Positions 25,042-34,023 of a stretch of 43,592 bases of DNA are shown piece after piece. The stretch is from Thermocrinis sp. (GTDB lineage: Bacteria; Aquificota; Aquificia; Aquificales; Aquificaceae). The stretch spans positions 1 through 43,592 of the forward strand of contig JAJHRQ010000010.1 of NCBI GenBank assembly GCA_020833645.1, read 5' to 3'. Every line of letters starts with the position of its first letter. The first letter of the stretch is position 1. The position numbers and the translations under genes are program-made. The notes below the pieces were generated by a model. The model had not been told where the DNA came from. It was given only the letters and a program-made list of their open reading frames with translations, and made no database searches.

Positions 25042-26154
25042 ATGAGTTTAAAGCCTTTGAAGATTAGAAATAAAGTGTTGGAGGTTCCCATAATACAAGG
25101 TGGTATGGGTGTTGGTCTTTCTTGGGAGAAGCTGGCGGGTGCGGTGGCGAGGGAAGGGGCTATGGGTGTTATTTCTGCGGTGGGCACAGGCTACAGGTTC
25201 CCGGAGCTTGTCAAGAGGGATAAGTTTGGGCGTCCCATAGGTTCTATATACACCCACAGCAAAGAGGCTTTAACTTTGATGATCCAAAAAGCCAAAGAGA
25301 TTTCTCAAGGTAGGGGTGCTATAGGGGTAAATGTTTTGTATGCCATAACGGACTATGGGCGTGTGCTTAGGGACGCAATAGAAGCCGGGGCGGATGCTAT
25401 AATAACCGGTGCAGGATTGCCTTTGAAGATGCCAGAATACGCAGAGGGTGCAGATGTTGCCCTTATTCCCATAGTTTCCTCCGCAAGGGCTCTTAATCTG
25501 ATATGCCGGACATGGGAGAAGAGATACAAAAGGCTACCGGATGCGGTGATTTTGGAGGGTCCCAAGTCCGGAGGGCATCAGGGTTTTAAATACGAAGAGT
25601 GCTTTATGCCCGAGTATCAGTTGGAATATTTGTTTCCTTCAGTTCTTGAAGAAGCCCAAAGGTGGGGCGGAATTCCCGTCATAGTTGCGGGCGGTGTTTG
25701 GAGCTACCAAGACATCCTTTGGTATATGGAGAGGGGTGCGAGCGGTGTTCAAATAGCAACTCGTTTCATAGCCACCGTAGAGTGCGACGCACCTGAGATA
25801 TACAAGGAAATTTTACTGAAGGCGGAAGAGGAGGACATCATACTCTTTAAGTCTCCTGTGGGTTATCCACTGAGGGTGGTAAAGACGCCCTTTGTGGAAA
25901 GGTTGTTGCTTGGATACAATGGATGGAACGGTTGTGTTTCCCACTGCGTGGTGCCTTGCAACAAAGGAGAGGAGGCAAAAAAGGTGGGATTTTGCATCGC
26001 AGACAGGCTGGGTGCGGCATGGCTTGGGGATTATGAAGAGGGCATATTTATAAGCGGTGCTAACGGTCATCTTTTAAAAAAGCAGGGCATAATAACCGTC
26101 AAAGAGCTCATTGAAATTCTTACAGGAAAAAGGGAGGACCCTACCTTAAAATAA
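25042..26154 (+). CDS. Nitronate monooxygenase / FabK-like flavoprotein
   Basis: This 370-residue TIM-barrel FMN enzyme belongs to the 2-nitropropane-dioxygenase/enoyl-ACP-reductase II family. The N-terminal VPIIQGGMGVGLSWEKLAG is the FMN-binding hallmark; GINVLYA-like (IGVNVLYAI), ITGAGLPLKMPEYA, VILEGPKSGGHQGF, IPVIVAGGVW and GVQIATRFIAT complete it. The C-terminal part has a Cys-rich segment (NGCVSHCVVPC) not typical of classic NMO. The frame is open to 24985, but ATG 25042 has GAGGTGG six bases upstream and fits the family. It could act as a nitronate-detoxifying or reductase enzyme; the substrate is unknown. Confidence 0.85.
   Translation: MSLKPLKIRNKVLEVPIIQGGMGVGLSWEKLAGAVAREGAMGVISAVGTGYRFPELVKRDKFGRPIGSIYTHSKEALTLMIQKAKEISQGRGAIGVNVLYAITDYGRVLRDAIEAGADAIITGAGLPLKMPEYAEGADVALIPIVSSARALNLICRTWEKRYKRLPDAVILEGPKSGGHQGFKYEECFMPEYQLEYLFPSVLEEAQRWGGIPVIVAGGVWSYQDILWYMERGASGVQIATRFIATVECDAPEIYKEILLKAEEEDIILFKSPVGYPLRVVKTPFVERLLLGYNGWNGCVSHCVVPCNKGEEAKKVGFCIADRLGAAWLGDYEEGIFISGANGHLLKKQGIITVKELIEILTGKREDPTLK
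26147..26152 (+). promoter_or_regulatory. -10-like box for alr
   Basis: TAAAAT ends nine bases before the alr ATG and overlaps the stop of the preceding gene. There is no Shine-Dalgarno. Because part of it is a stop codon, it may be coincidental. Confidence 0.35.
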
Positions 26155-26161
26155 AAGCTTA

Positions 26162-27178
26162 ATGTCCCGGAGCGTCCTCCTGATAGACAAGGAAGCTTTA
26201 TTTCATAACGTAAGGAGTCTTTATCAGTTTTCCGGCAAGCCTATAATAGCGGTTGTCAAATCTGATGCCTACGGCGTGGGAGTAAAGTATATTGCAAGCC
26301 TTTTGGAGTCCTCAAGGGAGGTGGAGTTTTTGGCGGTAGCATGCGTGGAGGAGGGCATCGAGCTGAGAAGGTTGGGGGTAAAAAAGCCCATCCTGGTCTT
26401 GGGTGGAGTGCTAAAGGGTGAAGGAAAAGCTTTGGTGGATTATAAGCTAACACCTGTTATATCCCACAGGGAACACTTGCGGGCGGTGGAGGGGCTAAAA
26501 GTTCCCTTACATCTCAAGTTTGACACGGGCATGGGAAGGCTCGGCTTTTTGGATGAGTTTGTAGAGGACCCAAGGGTGGAGGGTTTGCTAACGCATCTTT
26601 CCTCTCCCGCAGACGAAGAGTTTTCCAAAAGGCAGATAGAGGACTTTAAAAAGATCCTTAAAAGATACAAAGGAATAAAGTATGTGCATTTGGAAAGCTC
26701 GGCGGGACTGATCTATAAAGTGCCCTTTGCTACCCACATAAGGGTCGGTCTTGCCCTGTATGGAGAAGAGCCTTTGCCTAACTATCCCATTGAATTGAAG
26801 CCAGTCCTTACTTTAAGGGCAAGGTTAATATCCGTGAAAAGTCTTCCCAAGGGACATCCTATATCCTACTCAAGAAGCTATATCCTTGAAAGGGATACCT
26901 TGGTGGGTGTGGTTGCCTTTGGTTATGCGGACGGGCTCATGAAGAGCCTTTCCAACAGGGGAGTCCTTTACTACCAAGGAAAGCCCGTAAGAATACTCGG
27001 CAACATCACCATGGATATGACCATCGTGGATCTGAGCGGAACACAGCCAAAGGTAGGAGATTGGGTGGATATAGTTTGCCAAGGGCAGAGCTTTACAGAT
27101 TTAGCCAAACTGGCGGGAACCATACCCTACGAGCTTATGTGCAATCTTTCAAAGAGAATAAAAAGAAGGGTCTTATAA
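26162..27178 (+). CDS. alr: Alanine racemase
   Basis: This 338-residue PLP enzyme makes D-alanine for peptidoglycan. The PLP lysine is K33 in IAVVKSDAYGVG (the family usually has KANAYGHG, so SD and V are variants). The second-domain tyrosine is probably in PISYSRSY, and KFDTGMGRLGF and GYADGLMKSL are also conserved. It lies 7 bases after the flavoprotein gene. Its last codons contain the TATAAT that may drive the aminotransferase gene. Confidence 0.94.
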   Translation: MSRSVLLIDKEALFHNVRSLYQFSGKPIIAVVKSDAYGVGVKYIASLLESSREVEFLAVACVEEGIELRRLGVKKPILVLGGVLKGEGKALVDYKLTPVISHREHLRAVEGLKVPLHLKFDTGMGRLGFLDEFVEDPRVEGLLTHLSSPADEEFSKRQIEDFKKILKRYKGIKYVHLESSAGLIYKVPFATHIRVGLALYGEEPLPNYPIELKPVLTLRARLISVKSLPKGHPISYSRSYILERDTLVGVVAFGYADGLMKSLSNRGVLYYQGKPVRILGNITMDMTIVDLSGTQPKVGDWVDIVCQGQSFTDLAKLAGTIPYELMCNLSKRIKRRVL

Positions 27179-27179
27179 T
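27174..27179 (+). promoter_or_regulatory. TATAAT box between alr and the aminotransferase gene
   Basis: A perfect TATAAT overlaps the alr stop codon. Transcription from it would begin near 27186, after the TTG at 27182 but before ATG 27194. This supports the ATG as the main start of the downstream gene. Confidence 0.4.
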
Positions 27180-27193
27180 TTTTGAACCCAGCC

Positions 27194-28300
27194 ATGCGAA
27201 GAGAACTGAGCCCTTTCATAGTAATGGACATCCTAAAGCTAGCCCAAGAAATTCCCGATGTTGTGCATTTGGAAATTGGAGAACCGGACTTGGAGCCACC
27301 ACCGGGTGTAATAGAGCGTTTAAACTGGGCTGTCTCAAAGGGACTCTTTAACTACACTCCAAGCCTTGGACTGTGGGAACTCAGAGAAAGGATCGCCAAA
27401 CATTACAGAGACTATTACGGAGTTGATATAGACCCAAAACGGGTGGTTATTACCACCGGCACCTCCTCTGCCTTCTTGGTAGCCTACTCCATACTCTTTG
27501 ACGTTGGAGATAGGGTAGCCCTCGCAGACCCATCTTATCCTTGCTACAAGAACTTTGCCCACCTTTTGGGTGTGGAGCCCGTCTTTGTGAATGTTGATGA
27601 AGGCACAAACTATCAGATCACACCAGAGCACTTGGAAGGTTTGGACGTTAAGGGCGTTCATATCTCTTCTCCATCAAACCCAACGGGCACCCTCTACGAT
27701 GAGGAGAACCTCAAAGCCCTGTGTGAATACTGCAGGGAAAGGAACATATACCTAATATCCGATGAGATATACCATGGGCTTGTTTATGAAGGAAGGGAAA
27801 GAACTGCCCTTGAGTTTTGGGACAGGGCTATTGTTATAAACGGCTTTTCTAAGTTTTTCTGTATGCCCGGTTTTAGGGTGGGTTGGATGATCCTACCAGA
27901 GGACCTCATAAGAAGGGCGGAGGTAGTCATGCAAAACATCTATATCTGCGCTCCAACCCTTAGCCAGTATTCCGCCTTGGGTGCCTTTGATTACGATTAC
28001 CTTTCAAAGGTCAAAGAGACCTTCAAAAGACGCAGGGACCTGCTGTACGAGGGCATAAAGGATATTCTGCCTATAAAGGGAAAGCCCAGTGGCGCCTTTT
28101 ACCTTTGGGCGGACATCAGCAAATACTCCAAGGATGCTTACGAGTTCTGTCTTGAGGTTCTAAAAGGGGCAAAGGTAGCCCTCACACCGGGTATAGACTT
28201 TGGAAAAAATCAAACCAATCACTTTGTAAGGTTAGCTTACACTCGTAAAGAGGAAGAGCTAAAGAAGGCAATAAGCAGACTGAGGGAGTTTCTCTCATGA
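27194..28300 (+). CDS. Class I aminotransferase (aspartate/aromatic type)
   Basis: This PLP-dependent fold-type I aminotransferase has 368 residues from ATG 27194; a TTG at 27182 would add four. Seen are EIGEPDLEPPPGV at the N-terminus, TTGTSSAFLVAYS (phosphate grip), SPSNPTGTLYDEENL, SDEIYHGLVYEG, and the PLP lysine in NGFSKFFCMPGFRVGW with the substrate-binding arginine near the C-terminus (HFVRLAYT). The substrate is not determined; aspartate, alanine or LL-diaminopimelate precursor chemistry are possible. It overlaps argD by ATGA. Confidence 0.9.
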   Translation: MRRELSPFIVMDILKLAQEIPDVVHLEIGEPDLEPPPGVIERLNWAVSKGLFNYTPSLGLWELRERIAKHYRDYYGVDIDPKRVVITTGTSSAFLVAYSILFDVGDRVALADPSYPCYKNFAHLLGVEPVFVNVDEGTNYQITPEHLEGLDVKGVHISSPSNPTGTLYDEENLKALCEYCRERNIYLISDEIYHGLVYEGRERTALEFWDRAIVINGFSKFFCMPGFRVGWMILPEDLIRRAEVVMQNIYICAPTLSQYSALGAFDYDYLSKVKETFKRRRDLLYEGIKDILPIKGKPSGAFYLWADISKYSKDAYEFCLEVLKGAKVALTPGIDFGKNQTNHFVRLAYTRKEEELKKAISRLREFLS

Positions 28301-29421
28301 GCTTTTTGATGGACACTTACAAAAGGCTTCCTGTATCTTTTGTGCGTGGAGAGGGAGTTTATCTGTACGATGAAAAGGGTAAAAGATACTTGGACTTGGT
28401 GGGTGGGGTGGCGGTGAATGTGCTGGGGCACTCGGACCCAGACCTTGTAGAGGCACTGTGTGAGCAGGCACACAAACTTTGGCATGTTTCTAACCTTTAC
28501 CAGAACCCTTGGCAGGAGGAAACTGCAAGGCTGTTGGTGGAGCAGTTTGGCGAGCCCGCAAAGGTCTTTTTCTGCAACAGCGGTGCAGAGGCAAACGAAG
28601 GAGCCATAAAGCTGGCAAGAAGGTACTTCTGGGAGAAGGGAGAAAAAAGATACAGAATTATAACCTTTAAGAACTCCTTTCACGGAAGGACCTTTGGGGC
28701 GATGTCTGCTACAGCTCAGGAGAAGGTCCATAAGGGCTTCGAACCATTGCTTGATGGTTTTGATTATGCAGAACTCAACGATATAAAATCTGTGGAAAGG
28801 CTTCTGAGGAAAGAAACCGCGGGCATAATGCTTGAGGTGATCCAAGGGGAAGGTGGCATAAACGAGGCGGAGGGCGAGTTTTTGGCAAAGGTGGAAGAAC
28901 TCTGTAGAAGGGAGGGGCTACTTCTCATAGTGGATGAGGTTCAAACGGGCTTAGGGAGGACGGGTAAGTTCTATGGCTATCAGCACTTTGGCATAAAGCC
29001 AGACATCATAACCTTGGCAAAGGGGCTCGGTGGTGGCTTTCCCATAGGCTGTGTGATTGCAAGGGAGGAGGTAGCCCAAGCCTTTAAGCCCGGGAGTCAT
29101 GGTTCTACCTTTGGGGGCAATGCTTTAGCCTGCGCCTGTGCAAAGGTGGTAATAGAAAAGGTTTTAAAGCTATTGGACCATGTGGAAGAGGTGGGAAACT
29201 ACTTCAAAGAAAGGCTCAGTCCCTTTGGAAGGGTAAAGGGAAAGGGGTTGATGCTGGGGCTTGAGAGGGAAGAAAACTGCCAAGAGGTGGTTTTAAAAGC
29301 CTTAGAAAGAGGACTGCTCATAAACTGCACCGCGGAAAGGGTCATAAGGTTTGTTCCACCTTTGATAATCCAAAAGGAACATGTGGATTTTGCCATAGAG
29401 GTGCTGAGGGAGATTTTGTGA
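28297..29421 (+). CDS. argD: Acetylornithine aminotransferase
   Basis: This 374-residue class III aminotransferase of arginine synthesis may also serve as succinyl-diaminopimelate aminotransferase. Family blocks are GKRYLDLVGGVAVNVLGH, NSGAEANEGAIKLAR, FHGRTFGAMSATAQ, EVIQGEGGI, VDEVQTGLGRTGKF with the PLP-lysine region TLAKGLGGGFPIG, and GSHGSTFGGNALACA. It is translationally coupled on both sides. dapF lies two genes downstream, so a double role in lysine/DAP supply is reasonable but inferred. Confidence 0.94.
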   Translation: MSFLMDTYKRLPVSFVRGEGVYLYDEKGKRYLDLVGGVAVNVLGHSDPDLVEALCEQAHKLWHVSNLYQNPWQEETARLLVEQFGEPAKVFFCNSGAEANEGAIKLARRYFWEKGEKRYRIITFKNSFHGRTFGAMSATAQEKVHKGFEPLLDGFDYAELNDIKSVERLLRKETAGIMLEVIQGEGGINEAEGEFLAKVEELCRREGLLLIVDEVQTGLGRTGKFYGYQHFGIKPDIITLAKGLGGGFPIGCVIAREEVAQAFKPGSHGSTFGGNALACACAKVVIEKVLKLLDHVEEVGNYFKERLSPFGRVKGKGLMLGLEREENCQEVVLKALERGLLINCTAERVIRFVPPLIIQKEHVDFAIEVLREIL

Positions 29422-29888
29422 TGTTCCGGGTAGGCTTTGGCTTTGATGCCCATCCCTTTGAGGAGGGCAAGCCTTTAATCTTAGCGGGTGTGCGCGTAGA
29501 TTTCCCGAAGGGGCTAAAGGGACATTCGGACGGAGATGTAGTTCTGCACTCTATCGCAGACGCCCTTCTGTCTGCGATCGGAGAACAGGACATAGGACAA
29601 CTCTTTCCAGACACAGACCCAAAGTGGAAGAACGCAGACTCTGTAATCTTTTTAAAAACCGCTTTAGAAAAATTGCACGAAAAGGGCTACCGCATAGTCA
29701 ATGTGGATTGCACCTTGGTGGCAGACCAACCAAAGATCGCACCCATCAAAGAAAGGCTCATAGAGAACTTAGCCAAGCTCTTGGGTGTGGAAAGGGATCA
29801 GGTTTCCCTAAAAGGCAAAAGAAGGGAGGGGTTTTGCCAAGAGGAAGGCATAGCCTGTTTCTGTGTGGTTTTGTTGCAGAAGTATTAA
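29421..29888 (+). CDS. ispF: 2-C-methyl-D-erythritol 2,4-cyclodiphosphate synthase
   Basis: This 155-residue trimeric zinc enzyme of the MEP isoprenoid pathway has the metal site GFDAHPF (D and H; the family has DxH), KGHSDGDVVLHSIADALLSA, and DIGQLFPDTDPKWK, all signature blocks. ATG 29421 is preferred, with GAGGGAG 8 bases upstream; GTG 29418 is also possible. The start overlaps the argD stop. Confidence 0.96.
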   Translation: MFRVGFGFDAHPFEEGKPLILAGVRVDFPKGLKGHSDGDVVLHSIADALLSAIGEQDIGQLFPDTDPKWKNADSVIFLKTALEKLHEKGYRIVNVDCTLVADQPKIAPIKERLIENLAKLLGVERDQVSLKGKRREGFCQEEGIACFCVVLLQKY

Positions 29889-29913
29889 GATTTTATAAGG
29901 AGGTGAAAGTAAG

Positions 29914-30336
29914 ATGGAAGCAATAGACCTCATAAAGGTTCATCCGCCAGTGGTCCATTTTGCCATAGCCCTGCCCGTTGCCCTTTTGGTGATAGACCTT
30001 TACTACAGGTTCAAAAAAATCCAGCCCGACGGATTGCATGCCCTCATCACCTACCTGAGCGTTCTTGCGGTGGTAGGAGGCAGTGTCTCGGGCATCATAG
30101 CCTATGAGCCAATAGAAGACATTCTTTATCAAATATCGTTCTTTAAAATCCACCAGTATCTGGGTCTTTCTATGACGCCTCTCTTTTTGGCTTTGGGTGT
30201 TGTAAGGTTTTTGATGGACAAAAAACCTGTTTTCAGAAATGTTTTCACTGTTCTTTTGGTGCTTTTGGTGATCCTGCTTTTCTATCAGGGAAGTTTGGGA
30301 GGAAAAGTAGTTTATGAGCATCTCATAAAGCTTTGA
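29914..30336 (+). CDS. DUF2231 family membrane protein
   Basis: This 140-residue protein has four hydrophobic helices and the DUF2231 hallmark at the N-terminus, IKVHPPVVHFAIALPVALLV (HPxxVHFxIAL), plus a histidine at the KIHQYLG helix and the C-terminal GSLGGKVVYEH. The conserved membrane histidines suggest haem or metal binding, but no function is established for the family. A strong GGAGGTGA ribosome site lies 8 bases before ATG. Confidence 0.87.
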   Translation: MEAIDLIKVHPPVVHFAIALPVALLVIDLYYRFKKIQPDGLHALITYLSVLAVVGGSVSGIIAYEPIEDILYQISFFKIHQYLGLSMTPLFLALGVVRFLMDKKPVFRNVFTVLLVLLVILLFYQGSLGGKVVYEHLIKL

Positions 30337-30343
30337 TCTCTGC

Positions 30344-30349
30344 TAAAAT
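30344..30349 (+). promoter_or_regulatory. -10-like box for dapF
   Basis: TAAAAT ends six bases before the dapF ATG, with only T and C between. There is no Shine-Dalgarno, consistent with a leaderless transcript. This box is independent of any stop codon. Confidence 0.45.
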
Positions 30350-30355
30350 TTTTTC

Positions 30356-31195
30356 ATGCGTTTTGCCAAGCTTCAGGGTTCGGGCAATGACTTTGTGGTT
30401 ATAGACAACAGAGATGGAAAGGTTGAGGAGTTTTTAAGGTCCTTAAACCTTGATATTAAAGAGTTTGTAAAAAGGGTTTGCGCCTTTCATACGGGAGTTG
30501 GAGCGGATGGGTTAATACTTATAGAGAACCCAGAGAATCCGGAGAACCACTTTAAGTGGCAATTTTTCAACTCGGACGGGTCTGTGGCAGAGATGTGCGG
30601 TAATGGTTCTCGGTGTGCGGTTAGGTTTGCCTTTGATGAGGGGATAGTGGGCAAAGAGGTGCGTTTTGAAACCTTGGCGGGAGTTATAAGGGCTTATGTT
30701 CTGGAAGATGGCAAGAGAATAAAGGTACAGCTTACACCACCCAAGGACTACAGAGAGGTTTCCTTGAGCTTGGATACACAGAGTATAGAAGGATACTTTA
30801 TAAACACGGGCGTGCCACACTTTGTTGCAGTAGTGAATGACCTTGAAAAAATTGATGTGAAAAAGCTTGGTAGGGCAATAAGGTTCCATCCTGAGTTCCA
30901 ACCCAAGGGCACAAACGTAAATTTTATAGAGCGGGAGGGAGATGATGCCATAAGAATAAGGACATACGAAAGGGGCGTAGAGGGAGAGACCTTAGCCTGT
31001 GGGACAGGTGCCACCGCCTCCGCCATAGTAGCCTACAAAAATGGCATTGTTTCAAAAAAGCCCGTGCGAGTTCTAACCAAAGGTGGAGAGGTCCTCGCCA
31101 TAGACTTTGACGACGAGTTCAGGGAAGTTTTCTTAGAAGGAGGAGTTGTCAGGGTCTTTGATGGCTTTTTGAGGAGGGAACTCTTTGAATGTTAA
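30356..31195 (+). CDS. dapF: Diaminopimelate epimerase
   Basis: This 279-residue cofactor-free epimerase converts LL- to meso-diaminopimelate for lysine and peptidoglycan. Both catalytic cysteines are present: C81 in EMCGNGSRC and C215 in TLACGTGATAS. The N-terminal MRFAKLQGSGNDFVVID is diagnostic. The 3' end overlaps the GGDEF gene by 7 bases. Confidence 0.97.
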   Translation: MRFAKLQGSGNDFVVIDNRDGKVEEFLRSLNLDIKEFVKRVCAFHTGVGADGLILIENPENPENHFKWQFFNSDGSVAEMCGNGSRCAVRFAFDEGIVGKEVRFETLAGVIRAYVLEDGKRIKVQLTPPKDYREVSLSLDTQSIEGYFINTGVPHFVAVVNDLEKIDVKKLGRAIRFHPEFQPKGTNVNFIEREGDDAIRIRTYERGVEGETLACGTGATASAIVAYKNGIVSKKPVRVLTKGGEVLAIDFDDEFREVFLEGGVVRVFDGFLRRELFEC

Positions 31196-32652
31196 AAAGA
31201 AGGGTCCTACTCAGGATCGTTGTATCTTTTTTAATAACCTTTTTGCCCACGGTAGCCTTTCTTTTCTTTATTTTTCAAAGAATAAGCCAACACAGCTTAA
31301 TCAAGGAGAGGGACTTTCTATATAACAACCTAAACAGTTTGCTTGAGCGTGAGCTTAAGGGTCTTGAGCTTGCCCGCACTCTGCCAAAGTCATCAGAGAT
31401 TGGATACTACACAGCCTTTAAAATTGACGGCAAATGCGCTGGCAGACCTTACTATTTGCTTACCACTGATTCAGTTTATTACGGGAAAAACATTTCAATA
31501 GGCAAAAAATGCTGGTTTTTGGGAGTGGATTTTATGGAATTGTTGGAAGTAGCAAGAGAGTTGAATAGAGCAGAGTGGATAATCTTATATAACAGGGACT
31601 ACATAGAAAAATTTCCTCAGGAGTTTCTAGACAGCTTTGTAAAAGATAAGATATCCAAAGATAACTATGTTATCGCAGGTATGTCAAAACAGAATGTTTT
31701 AGATGTTCCCCTTGATACAAGGGGCTATGCGGTGTATGGTAAGTTGTGGAAAAAAAACTTGGTGGTAGAGTTTCCTCTCTCGGATAGGAAAGGGTTTCCT
31801 ATGGGAAAAGTGCTTTTTGTAAAGGATGTTTCCCAGATATACATAAATTTCTACGTGCTTATGGGGGTCCTTAGTGCCTATTCCTTTGTGCTTTCCCTTT
31901 TGTCTTCTCTGTTCCTTTATGTATTTTCTGAAAATTTGGTGGACAGAATAGTAAAGCTTCAGGAGTTATCCAATAGGATCAAAGGGAATGATTTTTCAGG
32001 AATTGAGCTTTTGAAGACTGACAAGCCAAAGGATGAGCTTGACCATTTGAGGAATAACTTGGTGGATACAGCCCTTACCATAGGTAGGTTGCTTTCGGAG
32101 CTTGAGGAGAAAAACAGAGAGCTTCAGGAACTGGCTTATTATGATCCACTAACCGGTTTGCCAAACAGAAGGTTTTTCTTTGAACACGCAAGCCTTATAT
32201 TTGAAGAGGTAAAGAGATATGAAAAACCCCTTTCTCTTTTGGTTATAGACATAGACCATTTCAAGAGGATCAACGACACCTATGGGCATGATGTTGGAGA
32301 TTTGGTTTTGAAGACCTTTGCAGATGTACTCAGAGGTATAGTAAGAAAGTCGGACATATGCGCCAGACTTGGCGGAGAGGAGTTTGTGGTTTTGCTTCCC
32401 AACACAGACTTGGAGGGAGCAAGGGTTTTGGCGGAAAGGATAAGGACAGCAGTTGCCAAAAACCCGGTAAAGCATGGCTCCATTGTAATCGTATTCACAG
32501 TAAGCATAGGCGCCTCCCAATACAGGAAGGGTATGCAGGGTATAAACGAACTCATAAAGGAAGCGGACATTGCCCTTTATCGGGCAAAGGAGGGAGGAAG
32601 GAACAGGGTGGAGGTCTTCATTCCCAATGAAACAGCGGAAGCTCAAACTTAG
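31189..32652 (+). CDS. Membrane-bound diguanylate cyclase with periplasmic sensor
   Basis: This 487-residue protein has TM1 (about 8-30), a periplasmic domain (31-220) with two cysteines, C83 and C108, TM2 (221-246), a HAMP-like linker and coiled coil (247-315), then a GGDEF domain. The active motif is GGEEF (395-399) and the inhibitory I-site RKSD (386-389) is in the correct position, so product feedback is expected. DPLTGLPNRRFF and DIDHFKRINDTYGHDVGD are intact. It makes cyclic-di-GMP in response to an unknown signal. The 5' half is more AT-rich than the rest. The end overlaps the convergent oxidoreductase gene by 35 bases. Confidence 0.92.
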   Translation: MLKRRVLLRIVVSFLITFLPTVAFLFFIFQRISQHSLIKERDFLYNNLNSLLERELKGLELARTLPKSSEIGYYTAFKIDGKCAGRPYYLLTTDSVYYGKNISIGKKCWFLGVDFMELLEVARELNRAEWIILYNRDYIEKFPQEFLDSFVKDKISKDNYVIAGMSKQNVLDVPLDTRGYAVYGKLWKKNLVVEFPLSDRKGFPMGKVLFVKDVSQIYINFYVLMGVLSAYSFVLSLLSSLFLYVFSENLVDRIVKLQELSNRIKGNDFSGIELLKTDKPKDELDHLRNNLVDTALTIGRLLSELEEKNRELQELAYYDPLTGLPNRRFFFEHASLIFEEVKRYEKPLSLLVIDIDHFKRINDTYGHDVGDLVLKTFADVLRGIVRKSDICARLGGEEFVVLLPNTDLEGARVLAERIRTAVAKNPVKHGSIVIVFTVSIGASQYRKGMQGINELIKEADIALYRAKEGGRNRVEVFIPNETAEAQT

Positions 32653-34003
32653 GGTTTCCTAAGCTTCTTAGCATGCCCCTTTTGATAACCTCTATGACCT
32701 CCGAGGAAAAGGTTCTATCCTTCTGCTTTATGAAGTGATGGAAGAGCACGCCACTGGCTTCTAAGCCCAAACCTCTGTTGTTTAGAAATGCCTTAGCGTC
32801 TAAGCCCTTAAGGAAAGGATTAGCTGGGTTTAGTCTTCTTTTGGTTGGTCTTCCCACAAACTGATAACCATAGACCTTACCTTCTTTTAGAAAGACCTTG
32901 ATCAAGTACTCTTCGTATTCAAAGACCAAGGATTCTTCCGCATCCTCAAAGAGCCCTCCACTGCCTGCGGGCACCGAGCGCGTCTTTACCGCGTTGTAAT
33001 CTACGAGCCCTGAATGCTTTACCTTTAAGCCTGCCATGTTGTAGCCTGCTACCGCACCACCCTGCTGGGCTGGTGGAAACAGGGCGATCCATCTGTGCCT
33101 ACCCCAAGCATCAATGCCTGAGCATATGTCCCCGGCTGCATACACATCCGGGTCCGAGGTTCTTTGATATTCATCCACCAGGATACCGCCCACCACCTTA
33201 CCACTGACCTCATCTATGTGAAGCTTTATGTCTGTGTTGGCAACCAAGTGGGTTCTTGGTCTAACGCCGGTGGAGAGGATCACCAAATCTGCCCTCAAGA
33301 ACTTCCTCCTGTCGCTCCCGTTTTGAACGATCTCCACCGCCTCCACCCATCCATCCTCTCCATGAATTGCCAAAACCTGATGGTTCAGATAAAACTCTAT
33401 ACCCTCCTCCCTCTGCAGGACTTCCATGTATCTGTCCGCCATGTATTTGTCCAACATCCTCGGAAGAACTCGGTCAAAGAACTCCACCACTGCAACTTCT
33501 AAACCCATGCTTCTTAGCGTCTCCGCGTCCTCCACCCCTATGGGACCAGCCCCCACGATCACAACCCTTTTAACCTTTCCAGATAGCACAAGATCTCTGA
33601 TCCTTTTGGCATCATCCAAATTCTTCGCGGTGGTTACACCTCCCAGTTCCTTCCCGGGTATGGGTGGAATAAAGGCGCTGGCACCCGCCGCAAGCAGGCA
33701 CTTATCGTAGGGAATTTCCTCCCCGCCCTTGACGATCACCACCTTTCTTTTGTTATCAATACCCACCACCTCCTTGTTTGGTCTGAAATCCACCCTGTAG
33801 CGCTCGTAAAACTCAAAGCCACCCTTGTAAAAGAGGGCAGACTCTGAAATGTCCCCCCTGATCACATTCTCCATACAGTTGGGTGCGTAGGTAGGGTAGG
33901 GCTCATCAGACAGCACAATGATTTCTGAGTCCTGATCCACCTGCCTGAAGGCTTCTATGGCAGAGGCGGAGGCTGGACCGTTGCCCACTATTACAATTCG
34001 CAT
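32618..34003 (-). CDS. FAD/NAD(P)-dependent oxidoreductase (NADH oxidase / NirB-N-like)
   Basis: This 461-residue pyridine-nucleotide-disulfide-family flavoprotein has the FAD motif VIVGNGPASASAIEAF at the N-terminus, the NAD motif VIVGAGPIGVEDAETL in mid-sequence, and the second FAD contact SDPDVYAAGDICSG. A single candidate redox cysteine, C43 (APNCMENVI), is at the position used by NADH oxidases and CoA-disulfide reductases. The C-terminal part (about 320-461) is longer than usual. The electron acceptor is unknown. TAATAT ends 6 bases before the ATG, with no Shine-Dalgarno; the gene diverges from the tRNA. Confidence 0.85.
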   Translation of the reverse strand: MRIVIVGNGPASASAIEAFRQVDQDSEIIVLSDEPYPTYAPNCMENVIRGDISESALFYKGGFEFYERYRVDFRPNKEVVGIDNKRKVVIVKGGEEIPYDKCLLAAGASAFIPPIPGKELGGVTTAKNLDDAKRIRDLVLSGKVKRVVIVGAGPIGVEDAETLRSMGLEVAVVEFFDRVLPRMLDKYMADRYMEVLQREEGIEFYLNHQVLAIHGEDGWVEAVEIVQNGSDRRKFLRADLVILSTGVRPRTHLVANTDIKLHIDEVSGKVVGGILVDEYQRTSDPDVYAAGDICSGIDAWGRHRWIALFPPAQQGGAVAGYNMAGLKVKHSGLVDYNAVKTRSVPAGSGGLFEDAEESLVFEYEEYLIKVFLKEGKVYGYQFVGRPTKRRLNPANPFLKGLDAKAFLNNRGLGLEASGVLFHHFIKQKDRTFSSEVIEVIKRGMLRSLGNPKFELPLFHWE

Positions 34004-34023
34004 GATATAATATTAATACGATA
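34004..34023. promoter_or_regulatory. Divergent oxidoreductase / tRNA-Met promoter region
   Basis: This 20-base AT-rich gap contains TAATAT (34015 to 34010, minus) six bases from the oxidoreductase ATG, and TATAAT (34006-34011, plus) 12 bases before the mature tRNA 5' end. No convincing -35 is visible. Confidence 0.4.
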
